Assembly (NCBI RefSeq): GCF_001938985.1 | Contig: NZ_MKIN01000021.1 | Coordinates: forward strand, 124,001-188,000 | Length of the DNA stretch: 64,000 nt | Direction of reading: 5' to 3' | Origin: Gillisella taibaishanensis | GTDB lineage: Bacteria > Pseudomonadota > Alphaproteobacteria > Rhizobiales > Rhizobiaceae | Shown: in pieces, positions 63,231 to 64,000 of the stretch | How positions within the stretch are numbered: the first letter of the stretch is position 1 | Layout: each line of letters starts with the position of its first letter | Made by a program: the position numbers and the translations under genes | The notes under the pieces: model-generated | Database searches by the model: none | Told to the model about the DNA's origin: nothing | Seen by the model: only the letters and a program-made list of their open reading frames with translations

Positions 63231-64000
63231 ATGACCAAAGCGGCTGATCTCAACGATCCCCGCATCAGGCGGCTGGTGATGGTCATGGCCCTGCCCGCCG
63301 TGGCGGGGCTTACGGCCAATGCCGGCCACCATGCCGTCAATGCGATGTTTATCGGCGCGCTCGGGCCTCAGGCGCTGGCGGGCGTAAGCCTTGTCCTACC
63401 GCTCTTCCTGCTGGTCGGCGCCGCCACAGAGGGGTTGGGCATTGGCCTTGCCACTCTGCTGGCCCGCTCGCTTGGCGAGGGTGACGCGAAAACCGCGTCC
63501 TCCGTCGCGGTAACGGCGCTTGTGGCCACCATTCCGGCCGGCATCGTGCTGTCGACGCTGATCTATCTCGCCCTACCCTCCTTCGTGCAGGGCATCGGCG
63601 GCGAAGGCGGGCTGCTCACCTCAGGCCTGGTCTATGGCCGCCTCGTCGCACTTGGCGTCACGCTCGGCATGCTGCAGGCCATCTGCGACTTCATCGCCAT
63701 TTCCGAGGGCAATTCAAGGTTTTCGATGATTGTGCTGATTGCGAGCTTCGCGCTCAACATCGTGCTCGACCCTATTTTTATCTTTCTCCTCGATTTCCGC
63801 GAGGCCGGGGCCGCCATCGCCACCATGCTGTCGGCCGTGGCCGCGCTGATTGCCTACGCGGTCTACTTCCACCGCAGGCTTGGCAATGTCCGGATCGATC
63901 TCGGCCTGATCCGCTGGAATCTGCTGAAGCCCATTGCCAGGATCGGCGTGCCGGCCTGCGGGATCACCATCGTCACCGGGCTTGGTTTCATGCTGCTGCT
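63231..64000 (+). CDS. MATE-family efflux transporter, truncated by window edge
   Basis: The frame begins MTKAADLNDPRIRRLVMVMA at an ATG after GGAG and stays open to the right edge (256 codons). Hydrophobic helices dominate, with the MATE/NorM-like segments HHAVNAMFIGALGPQALAGV, TEGLGIGLATLLARSLGEGD and SFALNIVLDPIFIFLLDFRE. MATE proteins export small molecules using sodium or proton gradients. It starts 28 bases after the acyltransferase gene, so it is probably cotranscribed and may export the siderophore. Confidence 0.85.
   Translation, partial: MTKAADLNDPRIRRLVMVMALPAVAGLTANAGHHAVNAMFIGALGPQALAGVSLVLPLFLLVGAATEGLGIGLATLLARSLGEGDAKTASSVAVTALVATIPAGIVLSTLIYLALPSFVQGIGGEGGLLTSGLVYGRLVALGVTLGMLQAICDFIAISEGNSRFSMIVLIASFALNIVLDPIFIFLLDFREAGAAIATMLSAVAALIAYAVYFHRRLGNVRIDLGLIRWNLLKPIARIGVPACGITIVTGLGFMLL

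Noticed and set aside
1..64000. CRISPR array, insertion sequence, prophage, tRNA or rRNA
   Set aside because: No regularly spaced repeats, transposase or integrase motifs or recognisable structural RNA genes were seen on reading through; a dedicated tRNA search was not possible here.

Overview
The window looks like chromosome from a member of the Rhizobiaceae (Rhizobium/Agrobacterium/Allorhizobium type). This rests on the gene families and their arrangement: plant-type GshA beside RsmE, many carbohydrate ABC transporters with MalK/UgpC-type ATPases, a glx/sox/glnT-type cluster, alphaproteobacterial regulatory motifs (LexA GAAC-N7-GAAC, RirA-type TGA-N9-TCA) and high GC with dense coding. No rRNA, tRNA, CRISPR, transposase or phage gene was recognised.

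Layout. 1-6.8 kb: housekeeping (truncated DUF6880 protein, Nudix hydrolase, Pit phosphate transporter, RsmE, GshA, DUF937 protein). 6.9-10.4 kb: regulators (DUF1127 protein divergent from a LysR regulator, TetR regulator with a palindromic site, OxyR). 10.5-15.6 kb: guaB with a strong terminator, a Tat-exported dienelactone hydrolase-like protein, a zinc alcohol dehydrogenase and a patatin-like phospholipase. 15.7-26.3 kb: a pectin/rhamnogalacturonan-oligomer uptake and breakdown locus with a LacI regulator, ABC transporter, GH28, GH105 and an unassigned 845-residue protein. 26.4-29.6 kb: orphan ComJ-like protein, FMN-dependent lactate-type dehydrogenase and an MHS-family transporter. 29.7-32.5 kb: a two-gene DNA repair cassette (radical SAM protein plus DUF4130-UdgX fusion) behind an exact SOS box. 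32.6-33.0 kb: decayed MFS gene. 33.2-44.4 kb: a full N-methylglutamate pathway set for methylamine use (gmaS, mgsABC, two regulators, mgdABCD). 44.5-53.8 kb: an alpha/beta-galactoside utilisation operon with an AraC regulator. 53.8-64 kb: hydroxamate-type siderophore cluster (FhuF-like reductase, ECF sigma factor, N-hydroxylase, one-module NRPS, acyltransferase, MATE exporter).

How the genes work together. The sugar loci each carry their own importer and cytoplasmic hydrolases, so oligomers are probably imported and then split inside the cell. The methylamine genes form two divergent units that make gamma-glutamylmethylamide and N-methylglutamate and then oxidise N-methylglutamate. In the siderophore region, RirA-type boxes precede the ECF sigma gene and fhuF but none was found before the biosynthetic genes, which suggests a cascade of iron, then sigma factor, then biosynthesis. 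The most interesting points are the SOS-box-controlled and probably leaderless UdgX cassette, the unassigned CAZyme-like protein with matching putative LacI operators, the siderophore NRPS with a damaged condensation motif, and the complete N-methylglutamate cluster with a palindrome before mgsA.
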